Part shown: positions 1 to 6,462 of the stretch, in pieces | Position numbering within the stretch: the first letter of the stretch is position 1 | How the letters are laid out: the number at the start of each line of letters is the position of its first letter | DNA from: a virus | Direction: 5' to 3' (one strand) | Virus record (IMG/VR): IMGVR_UViG_3300045303_000132 | Span: 1-55,699 of that record | DNA: 55,699 nucleotides | Program-made: the position numbers and the translations under genes | The notes under the pieces: generated by a model | The model's database searches: none | Seen by the model: only the letters and a program-made list of their open reading frames with translations | Told to the model about the DNA's origin: nothing

Positions 1-30
1 CGCTGTTATCCCCACCCACACACCCCCGGG
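1..30. repeat. 30-nt terminal direct repeat, left copy
   Basis: The first 30 bases are identical to the last 30 (55670-55699). This is either a real terminal redundancy or the overlap left when a circular assembly is opened. The repeat contains TTATCCCCA, one base away from the DnaA-box consensus TTATCCACA. Confidence 0.9.
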
Positions 31-64
31 TTTGTACCACCCGTACCGTCCGTACCCCCCAAAC
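12..64. repeat. Left arm of junction-spanning inverted repeat
   Basis: The reverse complement of 12-64 matches 55506-55558 with two mismatches, and the first 39 bases (26-64 against 55506-55544) match exactly. If the ends are joined, the two arms flank about 110 bp around the junction. The arm holds one inverted GGGTGGTAC iteron at 34-42; a further direct copy lies at 73-81. Confidence 0.9.
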
Positions 65-210
65 CGACTCATGGGTGGTACGTCAGATTCGCCTAGCACG
101 CGGCGCCCGACCGACTCCCCTAGAAGAGCACCGACCGGCCCGAAGAGCCGGACCACCCCCAACTCGCAGAAAACAAAACGACTCAAGCCCTTTCTTTTGA
201 CCGCCCTGGC
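65..210. other. Left non-coding region
   Basis: I see no convincing gene here. The region holds one GGGTGGTAC iteron (73-81) and two degenerate relatives of the TCTCSGAGA site seen at the right end (about 87-97 and 114-125), then runs into the first promoter. Confidence 0.5.
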
Positions 211-247
211 TGCTAGGCTAGCCGTAGGCAGCCCACAAGGGGTCGCC
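211..247 (+). promoter_or_regulatory. Promoter plus 5' hairpin, copy 1
   Basis: An extended -10 element, TGC followed by TAGGCT (214-219), is followed by a hairpin of GGCAGCCC (227-234), loop ACAAG and GGGTCGCC (240-247). The ATG of the first gene is 23 nt downstream. No good -35 box is visible. Confidence 0.75.
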
Positions 248-270
248 TCTCACCAGAAAGTAGGTCCGTC

Positions 271-690
271 ATGGCAACCGCCACGGCTCGCAAGACCAGC
301 ACCAAGAGCAAGGCCGCCCGCTTCAACCCCGACACCCTGCCCCAGACGGGCACGGGTCAGCTCCGCCAGGGCGGCGACTACAAGCCGTCCATCCGGGCGC
401 TGGGCACCTTCGCCAAGGGCGACCCCAAGAACGCCGCCCACGTCAAGGCCCTGATCCACCTGGGCTGGGTGAAGCCCGGTGGCGTCAACGCCGCGAGCAA
501 GAGCCCGGCGTTCTCCACCGCCAACGAGGCGGGCCTCCCCGCCGAGTGCTGGACCGTGGACGCCCCGGCTGGCCCGCAGATCAGCGCCAACCTGCTCGCG
601 CTGGCGGAGGCGGGCGCGCCCGCGGAGGCCCTGGACAGCCTGTGGAGCGCCTACCTCGGCTCCGGCAAGGCCGAGGCGGACGTGCTCTAG
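271..690 (+). CDS. Conserved end protein, paralogue of 53105-53521
   Basis: A 139-aa protein of unknown function with a basic, Ala/Lys/Thr-rich N-terminus (about residues 1-20). It aligns with the protein at 53105-53521: both share LPxTGT near residue 25, a HLGW motif near residue 65, and a C-terminal helix with AGAP followed by a Trp (ALDSLW here, ALATVW in the other). This copy has normal Asp, Glu and Ile use. It starts at the ATG after the first promoter module and ends just before a strong hairpin, so it is probably a monocistronic, possibly abundant early product. The LPQTG string is not a sortase signal because it is near the N-terminus and no membrane helix follows. Confidence 0.85.
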   Translation: MATATARKTSTKSKAARFNPDTLPQTGTGQLRQGGDYKPSIRALGTFAKGDPKNAAHVKALIHLGWVKPGGVNAASKSPAFSTANEAGLPAECWTVDAPAGPQISANLLALAEAGAPAEALDSLWSAYLGSGKAEADVL

Positions 691-697
691 AAGCACC

Positions 698-731
698 GGG
701 CTCGCCCTCGCTGGGGGGTGAGGGCGAGCCC
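698..731 (+). terminator. Hairpin terminator after first gene
   Basis: GGGCTCGCCCTC (698-709) pairs perfectly with GAGGGCGAGCCC (720-731), a 12-bp stem with a 10-nt loop. It begins 8 nt after the stop codon of 271-690. No U tract follows, as is common in high-GC genomes. Confidence 0.75.
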
Positions 732-786
732 ACCCGCTCCGTGGTCGCGTAGGCGACGCCGACGTCATGGTCGGGCGGGGCACTCC

Positions 787-807
787 GGCAAGGGATCAGC
801 CCTCGCC
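787..807 (+). promoter_or_regulatory. Leader hairpin without the TAGGCT box
   Basis: GGCAAGGG (787-794), loop ATCAG and CCCTCGCC (800-807) have the geometry of the promoter hairpins, including one A-C mismatch at stem position 4. It lies 20 nt before the ATG at 828. Only a weak TAGGCG is found upstream, near 750, so it may act on processed or read-through RNA. Confidence 0.55.
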
Positions 808-827
808 ACCACGAAAGGTACGACAGC

Positions 828-1112
828 ATGCAGATCAAGTTCTCCACCGGCGAGTGGGCCATGATCGAGGCCCTGGACGGGCTGCGCCGCGACGCGAACG
901 CCCTGGACGGCGGACACGCCCAGCAGGACAAGACCTACGGCGCGATTTCTGACGCTTTGGAGGTCGCCGTCACCACCGCGATCACCGACGCCGAGCCCAT
1001 GTTCTGGACCGAGGCCCGCGCAATCGCCAAGCGGCTCTGCTACGAGGCCGTGAACAACGGCGAGAACATCTCGTACCAGGTCGCCCTGTGGAACGGAGGG
1101 TTCTTCTCATGA
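828..1112 (+). CDS. Hypothetical protein, 94 aa
   Basis: A mostly alpha-helical, soluble 94-aa protein that I do not recognise. It has an acidic to neutral N-terminal half and a C-terminal segment rich in Ala, Arg and Tyr. It follows a leader hairpin and has a GAAAGG Shine-Dalgarno sequence about 10 nt before the ATG. Its stop overlaps the next ATG (ATGA), so the two are probably translated together. Confidence 0.75.
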   Translation: MQIKFSTGEWAMIEALDGLRRDANALDGGHAQQDKTYGAISDALEVAVTTAITDAEPMFWTEARAIAKRLCYEAVNNGENISYQVALWNGGFFS

Positions 1113-1501
1113 CCACGTACGACGAGTGGGTCGCGGAGATGCACCGGCTCTGCGGGGCGAGCGTGACCCTCGGGGGCAGCGACCCGTACGGCGCGGAGTG
1201 CGAACTGGAGACAGGGCACCGCGGACCTCACGTCAGCGCCAACCCGTTCGGCGGGGACGGCACCTACGAGTGGACCGGCGGAGGGTACTGCGCCGGAGAC
1301 CCGCTCCCCGTCCACAACGCTCGCTTCAACGACCGGCCCTGCGACCGGGAGTTCGGCCCCCACGAGCACGACGACGCCGAGTGCGCCCGCATTCTGCACG
1401 ACATGAGCGGCGGGGACGACGGGTCGTGGCTGGCCGATGCCCTGAACCGCGAGGCCGAGGAGAGCAGCCTGGGCCGTCCCCTGTTCCCCAACGAGTACTA
1501 A
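1109..1501 (+). CDS. Hypothetical Cys/His-containing protein, 130 aa
   Basis: Starts at the ATG overlapping the previous stop; an in-frame ATG at 1088 exists but would overlap the upstream gene more. The 130-aa acidic protein has spaced Cys and His residues (a CELETGHRGPH segment near residue 33, a CDREFGPHEHDDAEC segment near residue 82) that resemble small metal-binding knuckles of actinophage proteins. Function unknown. Confidence 0.75.
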   Translation: MTTYDEWVAEMHRLCGASVTLGGSDPYGAECELETGHRGPHVSANPFGGDGTYEWTGGGYCAGDPLPVHNARFNDRPCDREFGPHEHDDAECARILHDMSGGDDGSWLADALNREAEESSLGRPLFPNEY

Positions 1502-1553
1502 GCACGACCGCCCGACAGGCAGGCTCTCCGGTTCAAGCCCGGAGCGGGCACGA

Positions 1554-1574
1554 GGCGAGGGAACAGCCCTCGCC
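1554..1574 (+). promoter_or_regulatory. Leader hairpin without the TAGGCT box, perfect stem
   Basis: GGCGAGGG (1554-1561), loop AACAG and CCCTCGCC (1567-1574) make a perfect 8-bp stem with a 5-nt loop, 19 nt before the ATG at 1594. It is the fully paired version of the hairpin at 787. A second, weaker hairpin (CTCTCCGG with CCGGAG, about 1524-1544) precedes it and may end the upstream message. Confidence 0.55.
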
Positions 1575-1593
1575 ACAACCGAAGGAGAACAAG

Positions 1594-1902
1594 ATGCTGC
1601 ACGCTCACATGACCGGAAGCAGCCGCGACTGCGACGGGGACTACTCCCGCGGTCACGTCTACGAGATGACCACCCAGGAGAAGGACGACCAGTTCGGCGA
1701 GCACCACTTCAAGCGGCGGGTGATCGGCAACACGATCTCCATCTACGGGACCGGCACTCTCGAGGTCTCGCCGGACGGGATCCACTGGCACGAGGACACG
1801 GACGAGGGATACCGCGCCGCAGACGTCCGCTGGTGCGAGGACGAGTGCCCCACCGAGCGGACGTGGCAGCGGGATCACCGCGCCGAGAGCATGGGCTACT
1901 AG
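1594..1902 (+). CDS. Hypothetical protein, 102 aa
   Basis: ATG chosen because a GAAGGAGA ribosome binding site lies just upstream and the leader hairpin ends 19 nt before it. The acidic protein begins with a His-rich stretch and ends with a Cys-containing WCEDEC segment followed by basic residues. No family recognised. Confidence 0.75.
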   Translation: MLHAHMTGSSRDCDGDYSRGHVYEMTTQEKDDQFGEHHFKRRVIGNTISIYGTGTLEVSPDGIHWHEDTDEGYRAADVRWCEDECPTERTWQRDHRAESMGY

Positions 1903-1918
1903 GGATGGACACCCCGCG

Positions 1919-1955
1919 TGCTAGGCTAGCCATAGGCAGCCCAGGAAGGGTCGCC
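1919..1955 (+). promoter_or_regulatory. Promoter plus 5' hairpin, copy 2
   Basis: TGC plus TAGGCT (1922-1927) is followed by a hairpin of GGCAGCCC (1935-1942), loop AGGAA and GGGTCGCC (1948-1955). It drives the run of overlapping genes from 1976 to 2901. The ATG is 20 nt after the stem. Confidence 0.75.
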
Positions 1956-1975
1956 ACGACAAGAAGGAGAACGAC

Positions 1976-2245
1976 ATGAACGACAACGAATGGTCAGTGG
2001 ACCTGCCGAACTGGCACGGTCAGCCCGACCCGGAGATCGCCGGGTCCACCGTCTGGGTTCTCACGGACTACGACGGCAAGCCGATCCTTGCCATCGCCGC
2101 CGTGATCGGCGACCCGACCCAGGTCTCGGTGGTGGAGAACCCCATGATCCTCCCGGGAGAGATTGACGGGTGCGAACTCGGCACCTTCCCGGACTGGGAC
2201 ACGGCGCTGGACTTCGCCCTCGCGCACGAGGAGGGGACGGAATGA
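1976..2245 (+). CDS. Hypothetical protein, 89 aa
   Basis: An acidic 89-aa protein, first in the unit of promoter copy 2, with an AAGGAGA Shine-Dalgarno. Alternating hydrophobic strands around residues 25-50 suggest a small beta-rich fold. Its stop overlaps the next ATG (ATGA). Not recognised. Confidence 0.75.
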   Translation: MNDNEWSVDLPNWHGQPDPEIAGSTVWVLTDYDGKPILAIAAVIGDPTQVSVVENPMILPGEIDGCELGTFPDWDTALDFALAHEEGTE

Positions 2246-2556
2246 AGATTGCAATCGCAGGGGCCGTAATCGTCGCGGTCGCCGCCGTCGGGGCCGTGAC
2301 CACCGACGCCCACGCGAGCACACCCGACCCCCTGTTCCCTCGGGGCCTGCCGTACGCGCCGACGGACAGCGAGTGCTACACGTACCGATGCGTCTGGGAC
2401 GCGAAGCATCAGGGGAACGGGCAGGGACTGTCCCTGATCCTCACCCGATACCACGGGGACTACATCCCCAAGGAGATCACCCACCGACGCGCCCACCGGC
2501 TCCAGGCTCTGTACTGCGCCCGCCCGACCGTGACCTGTGGAGGCTACGATGACTGA
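2242..2556 (+). CDS. Secreted Cys-containing small protein, 104 aa
   Basis: Residues 1-24 form a classical signal peptide: Lys at position 2, a hydrophobic core AIAGAVIVAVAAVGAV and a likely cut after DAHA. The mature part of about 80 residues has four cysteines in two pairs (CYTYRC and CARPTVTC), suited to two disulfides, and several basic residues. A phage-coded exported protein might act on the cell envelope, on superinfection or outside the cell; the sequence does not say which. It overlaps its neighbours by a few bases on both sides. Confidence 0.8.
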   Translation: MKIAIAGAVIVAVAAVGAVTTDAHASTPDPLFPRGLPYAPTDSECYTYRCVWDAKHQGNGQGLSLILTRYHGDYIPKEITHRRAHRLQALYCARPTVTCGGYDD

Positions 2557-2800
2557 GGAGCCGAAGGGAGCGCAGCCGCCGCGCAGCCTCCACCACCGGA
2601 TCTACCCGTACATGGACGAGATGGTGCAGTACGCGACGGAGACGGCGGACGAGGTCTCCGACCCGGACGCCCGCCCTTGGATTGTCCGGGACCGGAGCAC
2701 CGCCCTGCGGAACGAGCGACAGGGTCGGGGGCGGGCGCTGGTCCGCGTGTGGATCCCCACGTCCTGGGAGTACGTCAACGTCGAGGAGGAGGACAAGTGA
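2549..2800 (+). CDS. Hypothetical protein, 83 aa
   Basis: ATG at 2549 overlaps the upstream stop; a slightly earlier in-frame ATG at 2537 is less likely. A charged, soluble protein with an acidic N-terminal half and a basic central segment. Not recognised. Confidence 0.65.
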   Translation: MTEEPKGAQPPRSLHHRIYPYMDEMVQYATETADEVSDPDARPWIVRDRSTALRNERQGRGRALVRVWIPTSWEYVNVEEEDK

Positions 2801-2901
2801 GGTACGGCTGGTGGAAGTCGCCCGACTTCTGGAACCTTGTCATCCCAGCGATCCTGATCGGAGGTGTCGCCTTCTTCCTGTTCTGGGCGTGGTTTCTGTA
2901 G
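2797..2901 (+). CDS. Single-pass membrane peptide, 34 aa
   Basis: A GTG start overlaps the previous stop (GTGA). The peptide has a short basic N-terminus and one hydrophobic helix from about residue 13 to the end, very rich in Phe, Ile and Trp. Its coupling suggests it is translated with the upstream cytosolic protein. Role unknown. Confidence 0.6.
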   Translation: MRYGWWKSPDFWNLVIPAILIGGVAFFLFWAWFL

Positions 2902-2931
2902 ATCCCACCCCTACTCTGCGGACTGGCCGCC

Positions 2932-2972
2932 TGCTAGGCTAGCCGTAGGCAACGCGGGGGGAGGTCCCTCGC
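2932..2972 (+). promoter_or_regulatory. Promoter plus 5' hairpin, copy 3
   Basis: TGC plus TAGGCT (2935-2940) is followed by the second hairpin type: GCGGGGG (2954-2960), loop GAGGT and CCCTCGC (2966-2972), a 7-bp stem with one G-U pair. The ATG at 2995 follows a GAGAGAAAGG leader. Confidence 0.75.
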
Positions 2973-2994
2973 TACCAGAGAGAAAGGCAAGAAC

Positions 2995-3105
2995 ATGATT
3001 GCGAAGTGTGTTCAGTGCAAGAAGCAGCGTCCCGTCTTCCACGGCATTCGGGACTTCCGTCTCTGCCGGGCGTGCTGGCTCGTGTGGCGCGGGACGGTGG
3101 GCTGA
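2995..3105 (+). CDS. Zinc-ribbon mini-protein, 36 aa
   Basis: Two Cys-x-x-Cys pairs (CVQC near residue 5, CRAC near residue 26) separated by about 20 residues make a minimal zinc ribbon. The rest is basic with a C-terminal Trp-rich tail. It is the first gene after promoter copy 3. Confidence 0.7.
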   Translation: MIAKCVQCKKQRPVFHGIRDFRLCRACWLVWRGTVG

Positions 3106-3108
3106 CCC

Positions 3109-3279
3109 ATGAACCAGACCTGCGAAATCCACACCACCGTGGACGACACCGACGCGGGGGGTCCGTACGACTTCACCCCCTGCACGAACGAGGCCACCAC
3201 CACGATCGAGTGGGTGACCCCGGGAGGCAGGACCCTCACCCTCGGGGTGTGCGCCTTCCACGCGACAGGAGAACTGTGA
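3109..3279 (+). CDS. Hypothetical Cys-containing protein, 56 aa
   Basis: Begins 3 nt after the previous stop. Cysteines at about residues 5, 25 and 48 and a terminal His suggest a small metal site. The pattern (a C-E-I-H start and a V-C-A-F-H end) recurs among small actinophage proteins, but no function is known to me. Confidence 0.65.
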   Translation: MNQTCEIHTTVDDTDAGGPYDFTPCTNEATTTIEWVTPGGRTLTLGVCAFHATGEL

Positions 3280-3467
3280 TGTACTGCGAGGACTACCCGA
3301 GCTGCGGACACACCCCGCAGGACCCGTGCGAGCGACAGCCGTACGACGAGCCGGGATACTACGACACCAGCATCCCGGGCCAAGAGCACCGCCTCTGCGA
3401 CCACGAGAACGGAGAGTGCGACGTGTGGTACGACGAGGAGGACGAAGAGGAGGAGGAGGACAAGTGA
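3279..3467 (+). CDS. Acidic-tailed Cys-containing protein, 62 aa
   Basis: ATG overlaps the upstream stop (TGATG). Six cysteines and several His lie in the first 48 residues, followed by a run of Asp/Glu up to the last residue. Very acidic overall. Not recognised; a nucleic-acid mimic is a formal possibility only. Confidence 0.65.
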   Translation: MYCEDYPSCGHTPQDPCERQPYDEPGYYDTSIPGQEHRLCDHENGECDVWYDEEDEEEEEDK

Positions 3468-3694
3468 TCATCCACTTCTTCAAGGCGAAGCGGCTGCACG
3501 CGACCACCGCCAAGCCGCTTCGCTCGGTGGAGTTCTTCACGTTCGCCGAGCGGGACGACCACATCAATCTGTGGTTCGAGGAAGCCCGATCGAGGATCGG
3601 CTACTCGGTCTCGCGTGCCGATCTCACAGCGGCGTTGGAGTACGCCGAGAAGCACCGCGTGAGTGAGCAGGCGGGGGACGACGATGACGAATGA
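3464..3694 (+). CDS. Hypothetical protein, 76 aa
   Basis: GTG start overlapping the previous stop. A basic N-terminal part with aromatic residues, a middle helical part, and a short acidic C-terminus. No family recognised. Confidence 0.65.
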   Translation: MIIHFFKAKRLHATTAKPLRSVEFFTFAERDDHINLWFEEARSRIGYSVSRADLTAALEYAEKHRVSEQAGDDDDE

Positions 3695-3947
3695 CTTCCG
3701 GAAGTGCGAGGGCAGCGGGGGGATGCAGATGCTCGACTGGTTCCCGGACAAGGACTACGCCGGGGCGGTGGTCTGCATCCACTGCTCCTTCGGCGTGATG
3801 ATCGTGAAGAACAGCGATCACAACGCGGTCTCCCAGTCTGGTGTTGACGGCCGAGCGGGCAAGGTCCGCGTCCACTACGTCACTCGGGGCACCCGCACCG
3901 AGGAGCCGCGCATGAAGTACGCCACGACGAAGGGAGTACCGTCATGA
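3684..3947 (+). CDS. Zinc-finger-like protein, 87 aa
   Basis: ATG at 3684 is preferred over 3663 because it overlaps the upstream gene less. A KCEGSGG segment (residue 7) and a CIHC pair (residue 32) form a split metal site like that of small zinc-binding phage proteins; the C-terminal half is basic and could contact nucleic acid. Confidence 0.65.
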   Translation: MTNDFRKCEGSGGMQMLDWFPDKDYAGAVVCIHCSFGVMIVKNSDHNAVSQSGVDGRAGKVRVHYVTRGTRTEEPRMKYATTKGVPS

Positions 3948-4294
3948 GTGACTACGGATACACGGATCGCTTCCTCGACATCACCGCGCCGATGGGGCAG
4001 GTGGAGATCGAGGTCAAGGACGACGGCTCGGTGGTCTGGGTCCACACGGACGGGCGCACGGTCCTGCGGCTCTGCCGCATCACCGACAGGGTGATCCTCA
4101 ACGACCACCGGCCCGACGAGCGGCTGATCGAGGATGCCTGCAAGGTGATGCACGACGCCTACGAGAAGGCCGCGCTCGGGGCCGGGTGGGAGACGAACCC
4201 CGCCAGCCGGAAGCCGTGGGCCGACGTGCCCGAGGCGAACAAGGAGACCATGCGCGCAGCGGTGATCGCCCTGCTGGGGTGGCTCGATGAGTGA
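3944..4294 (+). CDS. Conserved actinophage protein, 116 aa
   Basis: The C-terminal half (about residues 66-113) has the pattern His-Asp-Ala-Tyr, then GWETNPASRKPWADVPEANK, then a helix with MRAAVIALL. I recognise this as a segment found in many small actinophage proteins, where it resembles the RyR-type signature of a W-x-D-x-P core. The molecular role is unknown. Overlaps its neighbours by 4 and 8 bases. Confidence 0.75.
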   Translation: MSDYGYTDRFLDITAPMGQVEIEVKDDGSVVWVHTDGRTVLRLCRITDRVILNDHRPDERLIEDACKVMHDAYEKAALGAGWETNPASRKPWADVPEANKETMRAAVIALLGWLDE

Positions 4295-4379
4295 CGAGCG
4301 GTGGGTGCGAGCCGGGTTCATCGCATGGTACGTCGCCGTCCTGGTCCTCATCCTCATCGGGTGTCAGCGATGGGCATAG
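4287..4379 (+). CDS. Single-pass membrane peptide, 30 aa
   Basis: Starts at ATG 8 nt inside the upstream gene. A charged N-terminus is followed by a hydrophobic helix FIAWYVAVLVLILIG and a short basic end. The Cys after the helix might suggest a lipobox, but no typical signal architecture precedes it. Confidence 0.55.
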   Translation: MSDERWVRAGFIAWYVAVLVLILIGCQRWA

Positions 4380-4528
4380 ACTACGAGGAGTTGGCCGCAA
4401 GCGTCGAGGCCATGCGGGAGATCTACCGGGCGATGGTCGCCGCCCTCGTGGCCGACGGCTTCACCGACGAGCAGGCCCGCGCCCTCATCGTCGCGATCAC
4501 CACGAACCAGGGAGGCGACGATGAGTGA
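4370..4528 (+). CDS. Hypothetical helical protein, 52 aa
   Basis: Starts at ATG overlapping the membrane peptide. It consists of two predicted helices with an F-T-D-E-Q-A-R-A-L segment typical of short helix-turn units in small phage proteins. It overlaps the next gene at GATGAGTGA. Confidence 0.6.
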   Translation: MGIDYEELAASVEAMREIYRAMVAALVADGFTDEQARALIVAITTNQGGDDE

Positions 4529-4721
4529 CGAGGTAGTCGACGAGGCCACCCTGCTTCTCCTTCGCATCAGCGACGAGGGCTTGCTCCGGACCTTCGCGGC
4601 CCTGACCCACCGACTGCACGCTGCCGATCGCCTACGAGGCCCCCAGAGCGAGTTGCTGGCTCTCCGAGTGCGATCACAGCGCGACCGCGTGCAGGTCGAG
4701 ATCCTCAGGAGGATGCAGTGA
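4521..4721 (+). CDS. Hypothetical helical protein, 66 aa
   Basis: An all-helical 66-aa protein: acidic N-terminus, then amphipathic helices rich in Leu and Arg. Possibly oligomeric. Not recognised. Confidence 0.65.
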   Translation: MSDEVVDEATLLLLRISDEGLLRTFAALTHRLHAADRLRGPQSELLALRVRSQRDRVQVEILRRMQ

Positions 4722-4999
4722 CCGAACTCCACGACTCACACCGCTGGGGTGAGAAAGACTACGAGGGTGACCGGCTGGCGTACTGCGTCAACTGTCTGGT
4801 GGAGGGCTACGAGGATGAGCCCGCCGCCTTCGCTCCCTGCCCCGGACCACCGAGCAAGCCCACCGCCAAGCCGACGACCTTGTGCTGGCGGACCTACGAG
4901 TCTCAGTACCTCCCGGGCCACACCCATCTCTGCGAACTCGCGCCGCACGAGGGAGACCACATCTGCGACGACTGCGGGCGGAGGTTCGGCAAGCGATGA
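4718..4999 (+). CDS. Multi-Cys zinc-binding-like protein, 93 aa
   Basis: GTG start overlapping the previous stop. It has a CVNC pair near residue 22, further single Cys residues, and a C-terminal CELAPHEGDHICDDCG segment with a His in the middle, which looks like a zinc knuckle or ribbon. It directly precedes the VRR-NUC nuclease with a 4-base overlap. Confidence 0.7.
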   Translation: MTELHDSHRWGEKDYEGDRLAYCVNCLVEGYEDEPAAFAPCPGPPSKPTAKPTTLCWRTYESQYLPGHTHLCELAPHEGDHICDDCGRRFGKR

Positions 5000-5268
5000 G
5001 AGAGAATCATGTAGAGAAGACCCTGCGACTCCGGGTCAAAGACCGCGGAGGCTGGGCCATCAAACTCCTGCCCTCCGTGTCCGGCCTGCCTGATCGAATG
5101 GTCCTCCTCCCCGGAGGGCGGATCTACTTCGTGGAACTGAAGTCGCCGACGGGCACCGTCCAGCCTCACCAGACGGTGATTCACACTCGGCTGCGGACTC
5201 TCGGGTTTTCCGTAGAGGTCCTGAAGGATCCTCAAGCCGTGGAAGCCTGGGTCAACAGCCTCCCCTGA
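4996..5268 (+). CDS. VRR-NUC domain nuclease
   Basis: A 90-aa protein made almost entirely of a VRR-NUC domain (PD-(D/E)xK superfamily). Visible features are an N-terminal E-K-x-L helix, a G-x-P-D-R segment near residue 34 supplying the first acidic residue, V-E-L-K near residue 50 as the E-x-K motif, and a following Q-P-H-Q segment. Stand-alone phage VRR-NUC proteins of this size are known or proposed structure-specific endonucleases acting on branched DNA, which suits a replicating phage. ATG at 4996 is chosen by its 4-base overlap with the previous stop and by family length. Last gene of the copy 3 unit. Confidence 0.88.
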   Translation: MRENHVEKTLRLRVKDRGGWAIKLLPSVSGLPDRMVLLPGGRIYFVELKSPTGTVQPHQTVIHTRLRTLGFSVEVLKDPQAVEAWVNSLP

Positions 5269-5457
5269 CCCGCGTACAGCCCCTCTCAGACTCGCACACC
5301 CACGGGTGGCAGTAAGGCCCCACCCCGCCTCCCGCGACGCCCCACGCCGCCTCTCCGAGTCGCTGGCGGCGCACCCTGCCTTCACCCGCGTACGCGCACG
5401 CGGGGGGCGAGGCCCGCCAACAAAACGAGTCCGGCCCTGGGGCGCGACACGCCCGGC
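5269..5457. other. Intergenic region before promoter copy 4
   Basis: No gene seen. It contains TCTCCGAGT (5352-5360), a one-mismatch copy of the right-end TCTCSGAGA site, about 100 bp upstream of the promoter. Confidence 0.5.
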
Positions 5458-5494
5458 TGCTAGGCTAGCCGTAGGCAGCCCATCAGGGGTCGCC
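5458..5494 (+). promoter_or_regulatory. Promoter plus 5' hairpin, copy 4
   Basis: TGC plus TAGGCT (5461-5466), then GGCAGCCC (5474-5481), loop ATCAG and GGGTCGCC (5487-5494). The ATG at 5515 follows an AGGAAGG ribosome binding site. Confidence 0.75.
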
Positions 5495-5514
5495 ATCACA
5501 GGAAGGTCTTAGCC

Positions 5515-5736
5515 ATGGATCAGTACGAAGGTGCAGAAGTCTACCCCCCGAAGTCCTGGGTGGATCAGTGCAGGGCGCTCGTGCCGAACGAGCAGGTGTG
5601 GGTGCTCTTGGCCGGGTGGTCCTGGCTGGAGGCGTGGGACACCGGCGTCGCCCCGGCGCTGGCCGTCCGGTGCGCTCTGCTCGACGTTCTGGCCCCCGAG
5701 GTCGGCGCGAACTACGTGATCGACCCGCGAGCCTGA
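5515..5736 (+). CDS. Hypothetical protein, 73 aa
   Basis: A 73-aa Trp-rich, acidic protein under promoter copy 4. Its central stretch VWVLLAGWSWLEAW is hydrophobic but interrupted by Glu, so it is more likely a buried helix than a membrane span. Not recognised. Confidence 0.7.
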   Translation: MDQYEGAEVYPPKSWVDQCRALVPNEQVWVLLAGWSWLEAWDTGVAPALAVRCALLDVLAPEVGANYVIDPRA

Positions 5737-5737
5737 G

Positions 5738-5914
5738 ATGGATCTCTGCAAGCGCCTCATCCTCATTGCGATCGAGGACAACACCTCGCCGGATCGGGTG
5801 ACGTGCGGCCACCCCGTCGGTCACTCCGGGTGGCACCTCGGCACGTTGACCGACGGACGCCAGTACGAATGGACCCTTCCGCGTGGGGAAGCCGCACTCG
5901 GTCGTTTCGTCTAG
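5738..5914 (+). CDS. Hypothetical protein, 58 aa
   Basis: ATG one base after the preceding stop. A short N-terminal helix is followed by a segment with Cys, three His and Trp (CGHPVGHSGWH) that could bind a metal, then a beta-rich end. Not recognised. Confidence 0.55.
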   Translation: MDLCKRLILIAIEDNTSPDRVTCGHPVGHSGWHLGTLTDGRQYEWTLPRGEAALGRFV

Positions 5915-5958
5915 CCCACAACTGATGGAGCCTACGGCTAGCCCGGCGATGCCCCGCC

Positions 5959-6000
5959 TGCTAGGCTAGCCACAAGGCAACGCGGGGGGAGGTCCCTCGC
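5959..6000 (+). promoter_or_regulatory. Promoter plus 5' hairpin, copy 5
   Basis: TGC plus TAGGCT (5962-5967), then the GCGGGGG (5982-5988), loop GAGGT, CCCTCGC (5994-6000) hairpin, the same as copy 3. The sequence CAACTGATGGA about 35 nt upstream of the box also occurs upstream of copy 7. Confidence 0.75.
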
Positions 6001-6022
6001 TACTGAAGAGAAAGGCACCATC

Positions 6023-6169
6023 GTGTTCACACTCCGCTACCGCGCCGACGCACCAATCCAGCCTCGGCCGCACGCACCCACCATCGCCAAGTTCACCACT
6101 CACGCCGAAGCCGCGGCTCACCTCGACGACCAGCCGAACGCCGAGTTCTTGGAGGTGGTGGAGCGATGA
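6023..6169 (+). CDS. Hypothetical protein, 48 aa
   Basis: GTG start, placed by the GAGAAAGG ribosome binding site and the leader hairpin. A small beta-then-alpha protein with a Thr-x-x-Glu-Ala-Ala segment like short phage proteins that modify or sense small ligands, but with no identifiable function. Confidence 0.6.
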   Translation: MFTLRYRADAPIQPRPHAPTIAKFTTHAEAAAHLDDQPNAEFLEVVER

Positions 6170-6462
6170 CCACCACGAACCCGTGGTTCGACACCCTGCC
6201 CGGTCCGCGTATCGAGCAGATGATCGAGAAGCACGGCGCTGCCCTGAAGGAGCGCTACTACACCAACGACGTGTACTTCGCCCTCTGGCTGCACGCCCTC
6301 AACCGCGCAGTCCAGCGGCGGGTGCTCGTGTCGTTCGACGACCTCGAGGACTGGAACTACCGGGACAACTACGACGCGGGCATGATGCCCGTGGACGCCG
6401 CGAAGGAGATGCTCGCGGACAACGGGTGGGACAGCGCCTACGACGTGGGCGTGATCGGATGA
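6166..6462 (+). CDS. Hypothetical protein, 98 aa
   Basis: ATG overlaps the previous stop by 4 bases. An alpha-helical protein rich in Tyr and Trp, with a central FALWLHALNRAVQRR helix followed by an acidic part. Not recognised. Confidence 0.7.
   Translation: MTTTNPWFDTLPGPRIEQMIEKHGAALKERYYTNDVYFALWLHALNRAVQRRVLVSFDDLEDWNYRDNYDAGMMPVDAAKEMLADNGWDSAYDVGVIG

Noticed and set aside
32-454. Open frame at the extreme left end running into the first gene
   Set aside because: It crosses the promoter module and the iterons and overlaps a better-supported gene in another frame; its protein is low-complexity Pro/Arg.
271-690. LPQTG and LPTTG strings in the two paralogous end proteins as sortase signals
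   Set aside because: They lie near the N-terminus and no hydrophobic helix and basic tail follow, as sortase substrates need.
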